Source of the DNA: Alisma plantago-aquatica
Taxonomy: Eukaryota; Streptophyta; Magnoliopsida; Alismatales; Alismataceae
Assembly (NCBI GenBank): GCA_963693085.1
Contig: OY856409.1
Location: 1,167,683,749 to 1,167,747,748 of the forward strand
Length of the DNA: 64,000 nucleotides
Direction: 5' to 3'
Each line of letters opens with the position of its first letter. Position 1 is the stretch's first letter. Below are positions 58,840-64,000 of this stretch, one piece after another. Both the position numbers and the translations under genes were made by a program. Under the pieces are notes generated by a model, which was given only the letters and a program-made list of their open reading frames with translations, was not told the DNA's origin and did not search any database.

Positions 58840-59875
58840 GGTGTTGCAGAGTATATCAGAAAGGTATAAGATATCATGCACTACATGCATACATTTAAGG
58901 TGTATTATTTACTAGAATTGGTTCTCATATTAGTACAAAACAAATAAGTGCAACTTTGATTCAAAAGATACAAGGAACAACCACTTATATAATTAATAAC
59001 AAACCAGAGTATTTTAGAATTAATTCATAGGTTTGTGATAACATAGATAGCATGCATATCAAGAGTTATGACAATGTAGATAAACCATCATAATAAGTTA
59101 AGCTTTTATTCAATACATACAAGGTACAACCACATATACAAGCAACTATACATACAGATTATGAGAAAAATAAGTGTATACAAATACTTATTTGCAAGAC
59201 AAGTAACCATTTCATATAAAATATGAATACATACATTGACAATATGGTTAAACCTCAATTCTTGTAAGAATATATTGATTACTCAATGCTTCCAATTCTT
59301 GGAGATGTCCTATGACTTCCTCTGATGACTTCTTATATTCAAGGTACTCTATATGAAATCCCCTCCGCAGCTAGCAACTTCCTCTAACTTAAATGTCATA
59401 GCCATGCATCTGCATCAACAGAAGAGAGAAAGATAATAGGGGAGATAACTATGTCGACGGGTACAAAATAGGTTGATGGCGGTTTAGGTATTGTGGTAGT
59501 TGACTGCAGAACTTGGAGAATGAAGGAGTTGATGACGGTTACAGGAATATGAATATGTTGATCCCTATGATACGTTACGTCTTCTCCTCCAAACTCTCTT
59601 TTAGCTATACTCTCTTCCACACTTACACAAATCTAATCCGGTGACGTGATGAGTCACAATAGGGAAGAAGGTGTTGGTGACATGAAATAATAAATATTTT
59701 GAAAGTTAAAAGTCGTGGAGGGTAGAATCAATTAATTAAGATAGTTATTTACATATCATACCACTATGTTTTCTATCACATGTATTATAGTTAAGCTACC
59801 CATGTGAATATTGTATAAACCTATATATATTCATATACATATTCTATATATATGTATATGTATATGTATATGTGT

Positions 59876-59912
<37 letters not shown>
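58840..59912. other. AT-rich DNA up to the fold-back array
   Basis: A 74-codon minus-strand frame (59620-59396) has no recognised family. (TA)n at 59880-59911. Scattered GTAAC-type motifs to about 59215. Confidence 0.4.
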
Positions 59913-59915
<3 letters not shown>

Positions 59916-60302
59916 GGCTAGAATGCACTTCAATGTACCAGAGACCAAATACACTCAAGTCATCTTCCATCATGCAATGTTTATTTTAAAAATTTAAACC
60001 ATTGATATTCTTAAATATCATGTGAACATACTACATATAAAATTTGAGCTCATTTGGACACTTATAGGTCATGTATCTAAAGATGACAGAATTTATACAA
60101 TTCAAATTAGTTATGTCGTCAGTTTTGTTGGTCATGAAAGAGTGACTTACAAAAGTCCAAATGAGCTCAAATTTTACATGTAGCATGTAGTTGTTATAAA
60201 AATGAATATCAATAGCTTATATTTAATAAAAAATGTCTACATATACAAACACCACTTGAGTGAAGGGTGTGATATGTATACTTGAGTGTATTTGAGCCTG
60301 AC
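59913..60302. mobile_element. Fold-back MITE-like element, copy 1
   Basis: About 390 bp beginning TCAGGCTAGAATGCACTT and ending GTGTATTTGAGCCTGA, so the termini are inverted. Interior arms AATTTGAGCTCATTTGGAC (60041-60059) and GTCCAAATGAGCTCAAATT (60155-60173) also pair, so most of the element is one long hairpin. No coding. Confidence 0.7.
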
Positions 60303-60848
<546 letters not shown>

Positions 60849-60849
<1 letters not shown>

Positions 60850-61241
60850 TCAGGCTAGAATACACTCGAGTGTACAGAACATACCGTACACCCCAATGGT
60901 GCTTGCCTATATAGACCATATTTTTTCAAAATGTAATCCATTGATCTTCATGGTTACAATAATAGTAGGTCACATACAAAATTTGAGCTCATTTGGATGA
61001 GTGTAAGTCACTCATCCAAGGACAACAAAATCGATGCATAAAACTAATTTGAAATGCATAATTTTTGCCTCCTTTAGATGCAACACCTAAAAGTCTCCAA
61101 ATGAGCTGAAATTTATTATATAGTATGTTCTTAAGATATTTAAGAAGATCAATGGTTTAGATTTTTAAAAAAGTTACTGCATCTTTAAAAATGAATGAGG
61201 TGTACGGTGCTTCTGGTACACTCGAGTGTACACTAGCTTGA

Positions 61242-61242
<1 letters not shown>
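60849..61242. mobile_element. Fold-back MITE-like element, copy 3
   Basis: About 394 bp, start AGTCAGGCTAGAATACACTC, end GTGTACACTAGCTTGACT; flanked by (TA)n(GA)n on the left (60796-60848) and (CT)n(TA)n on the right (61243-61295). Same interior. Confidence 0.7.
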
Positions 61243-61295
<53 letters not shown>

Positions 61296-61299
<4 letters not shown>

Positions 61300-61642
61300 C
61301 AGTTGAGTGTATTAGAGATACAATACACTTAAGTTATTTTCAATCATGCAATAAGTATTTTGACAAATGAAACTATTATACGTAAAATTGAGCTCATTTA
61401 GACTCTTATATGTCAAGCAAATAAAAACAAGATACACTTGAACTTAGTTGTGTACGTCAATTTTTTTGTTCTTAGATGTGACCTACAAGCATCCAAATGA
61501 CATCAAGTTTTTCATGTAGCCTATATTTATTATAACAGTTAATATGAATTGTTTGAATTTCTAGAAAAGATGGTATTGGTATGTACACACCACCTGAGTG
61601 TATGTTACTTTCTATACACCCAAGTGTATTCTAGCTCGACTC
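61296..61642. mobile_element. Fold-back MITE-like element, copy 4
   Basis: About 347 bp, start AATACAGTTGAGTGTATTAG, end GTGTATTCTAGCTCGACT; the most diverged copy. Confidence 0.6.
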
Positions 61643-61649
61643 TCTCTAT

Positions 61650-62860
61650 ATAACAATAGTTATAAAATGGTTATTAGGATGGTACTAGGTCCCCAACTCA
61701 TAGCATATATATCAAATAATTACAAATACATTTAGACAATATAATACCTACACAACAACTTACACTAAAAGTTGATTTTGTCTAGGATTGAACTTAAACT
61801 CTAAATCTAGCGGGTAAAACAACTTGTGTATAAGTGTCCTACAAATTTGAATTGCAATTTGACATTTTATAATCTTAAAATATCAAACTAAACAAGCCTT
61901 GTGGACTTGTTTTTAGCAAAAATGTTGTGAAATTCTGTACATTTGGAATTTATACTGTACAGAAGGATGTGGAGGGGTTTCTGTGCAATATATCATCTAT
62001 TTTTTTTAAAACAAAGTTGTCCTTGTATACTAAATGTACTATAAGGAAAGTATGAGAATAATCGTGTGTAAGTTTTTTTATTGTTAATTACATATTTATT
62101 TTTTGTTCTAATAAAGTAGCCACGTGAGTATAGAAATAGAAGGGTATGTATGCATTTTTCATTCATTTTTCTTAATAACAAATTAGTCCTTAAATAAACT
62201 AATAAAGCTACATATGGAAGTCATAACACAATTTCTTTCTTTACCTTTTTATACATAGATTGACCTTTGTCTATAAAAGGTTGTGGGAATAGTTATATAA
62301 AGTTTTACTTTAATTTTTTGAATTATAAATTGAACCTCATAGTTTTGTGAGGTTCTATGTACTGGCATAGTAGAAGCCGACTTCTATCAATTATGCATAG
62401 CATCATTATTTGTTTGTTAGGATTGAGAGTGTGCCAACGTGAAAAGGATGTTGTGTGACACAAGGAAATATCTACTTGAGATTATCAACGACATGAAGCA
62501 ATCATCATTCTTTTTATCTTTGTTTTTCTTTTTAGTGATCTAATCGTGCCTAGCATATTGCATTCATCAAAACAAATTTCAATAAATAGCTTTTATATTC
62601 TAATAACTCTGCCTATGTTTCGTATATTTTGTGCAAATGTAGTTGGTCCCAAGTCTGGGTAAAGGAGGAGTGTTTGTGGTAGGTTGATAATCAGCCATAA
62701 AAACTTTGTCACTCTTTCTATGACATGGATCCTTACAAAATTTCATTGGAGTGTCCTTACCTAGAGATACATTGCATCGACACCCGGGTGTCGTGATAAA
62801 TATGCAAGGGGTTTCGATACAATGACACCAAATTGTGTTGAAGGACAAACAAGGATTTTC
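61650..62860. other. AT-rich DNA, nothing recognised
   Basis: No protein, RNA or repeat structure supported. Confidence 0.4.
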
Positions 62861-62864
62861 ACAT

Positions 62865-63040
62865 CAGGGATGAGTGTGGGTAAAGAATCTAGTACCGCTG
62901 CATCAATGCCATGATGTAGTGAAAAATGTGCAAGAGTTACCACATCGTGGATGGGTGTGGGTAAAGAAGCTAATCTTGCCGCATCAATGCCCGAACATAG
63001 CAAAAAATGTGCAAGGGCAACATTTTCAATGAAGTCATGT
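62865..63040 (+). repeat. 81-bp in-frame tandem repeat upstream of the LINE endonuclease
   Basis: GATGAGTGTGGGTAAAGAA at 62869 recurs as GATGGGTGTGGGTAAAGAA at 62950 (period 81 bp, 27 codons), and each is followed by an AASMP...KCAR reading. Because the period is a multiple of three and the downstream endonuclease follows, it may be the repetitive N-terminal region of the LINE protein. Confidence 0.5.
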
Positions 63041-63064
63041 AAAGAAACAAGTTCAACAAAAAAT

Positions 63065-64000
63065 GATCAGAGTTGGATCTTAGAATATTGGCTCTTTGAC
63101 AGGAAAATCTTTGGATATAGTGGATACCATGATGAGAAGAAAAGTCAATATAGCTTGCTTGCAGGAAACCAAGTGGATAGCGGAACATTGTAGAGAGATA
63201 GGAGACACATGGTACAAAATCTAGTATATAGGTATGCATAAACATAGAAATGGTGTAGGTATTATTGTTGATAAGATGTTAAAGGATGATGTTGTTAAGA
63301 TCACAAGGATGGGTGATAGAATCATAGCCATCAAGGTTGTTCATGGGGGAAAGATTTTTAACATTATTAGCGCTTATGCCCCCAAGTTGTCCTTAGTGAG
63401 AATGCTAAGAAGGATTCTTGGGATGACATAGATGAATTGATGTAAGGAATACCGACACATGAGAGGATCATTATTGGCAGTATTTAAATGGGCATGTGGG
63501 GAGTAGCAATGCTGGATATGAGAGGGTTCATGGTGGTTTTGGATATGGTAGTAGAAACGGCAAAGGAGAGAGGATAATAGACTTTGTATTTGCATATGAT
63601 ATGATTTTGGCAAATACCCATTTCAAGAAAAGAGAATCTCATAAGATTACTTTCAAGAGTGGGAACAATTGTAGCCAAATTGATTACCTTCTTATGAGGG
63701 GAGTGGATCGTAAGCCATGCACGGATTGTAAAGTGATTTCTGGTGAAGAACTCACGTCCCAATATAGGTTGGTGGTTTTAGATGTTGACATGAAGATCAA
63801 TAAAGGAAAGCATAATGGAAACCAAGATAGCAGGATAAAGTGGTGGAATCTTAAAGGAGAAAAGAAATTGACTTTTCATGATAAAATCATCAAGGAGGGA
63901 ACTTGGAAATTGGAAGCTGATGTTAATACTATGTGGCATAACATGAGATCTTGCATAAAAAAATTATCAAAGAGGTTTTGGGGGAGTCCAAAGGTTGTTG
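63065..64000 (+). pseudogene. LINE (non-LTR retrotransposon) endonuclease, runs off the window
   Basis: AP-endonuclease-type motifs of plant LINEs: GSLTGKSLDIVDTMMRRKVN, ACLQETKW (catalytic Glu), NGVGIIVDK, RIIAIKVV, IISAYAP, then, after frame changes near 63380 and 63480, LNGHVGSSNAGYERVHGGFG, SGNNCSQIDYLLMRG and TSQYRLVVLDVD. The usual TSQHR catalytic His is Tyr. From about 63486 the frame is open to the end of the window, where the reverse transcriptase would follow. Two TAG codons in the first part sit where Trp is normal. Confidence 0.8.

Noticed and set aside
59396..59620. 74-codon minus-strand frame as a gene start
   Set aside because: No motif and no continuation; length expected by chance.
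45694..59830. CCCAAATGGGTA (about 45770) and ACATGGGTAGC (about 59800, minus) as terminal inverted repeats of one large element
   Set aside because: Only a short, gapped resemblance and no target duplication; not enough to define ends.

Overview
This is repeat-dense nuclear DNA from a flowering plant. The evidence is the transposon complement: plant-type Ty3/gypsy lineages (Athila-like with a tRNA-Asp primer site, a chromodomain element), a Ty1/copia element, a FAR1/Mutator-like transposase, a plant LINE endonuclease and long (TA)n/(CT)n tracts. The DNA is AT-rich and almost every reading frame is broken. I recognise no intact host gene, no tRNA or rRNA gene and no CRISPR array. The species cannot be named from the sequence.

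Layout. 1-10471: a non-coding LTR element on the minus strand (LARD-like), arranged INT-LTR-INT-LTR, with LTRs of about 3.27 kb, initiator-Met primer sites and no long reading frame. 10472-18466: a minus-strand Ty1/copia element with decayed gag and pol; its 3' LTR is cut off exactly where the LARD-like LTR starts. 18467-44399: nested elements. A pair of ~290-bp LTR-like repeats (18750-19041, 44110-44399) brackets a plus-strand chromovirus (LTRs 20856-21317 and 42724-43173). Into its gag a 16.9-kb minus-strand Athila-like element (21774-38707) has inserted, with a near-perfect 5-bp target duplication. 44400-46000: (AT)n and (CT)n(TA)n(GA)n tracts with a small fold-back. 46000-59300: decayed plus-strand gene with a plant-mobile-like domain and an Ulp1/C48 peptidase domain, then a convergent minus-strand FAR1/MULE transposase, in DNA strewn with a short GTAAC-type motif. 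59900-61650: four fold-back, MITE-like copies head to tail, separated by microsatellites. 62865-64000: 5' part of a LINE, running off the window.

The most interesting unit is the Athila-like element. Gag-pol (36621 to 30836) reads in one frame apart from stops and one 1-nt shift. Downstream of integrase lies a second unit of about 4.9 kb on the same strand (29888 to 24959): acidic N-terminus, putative-plant-transposon-protein-like domain, Pro/Thr-rich linker, coiled coil, acidic linker and two successive Ulp1/C48-like domains. It is preceded by its own U3-like promoter module (ACCGTTTGG repeats plus a TATA box) and a strong splice acceptor two bases before its ATG, while a matching donor sits just upstream of the gag ATG. 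All 24 premature stops I located in the two units are one C-to-T step from CAG, CAA or CGA, pointing to decay by cytosine deamination rather than random mutation. All functional statements are inferred by eye from motifs; no database search was possible.
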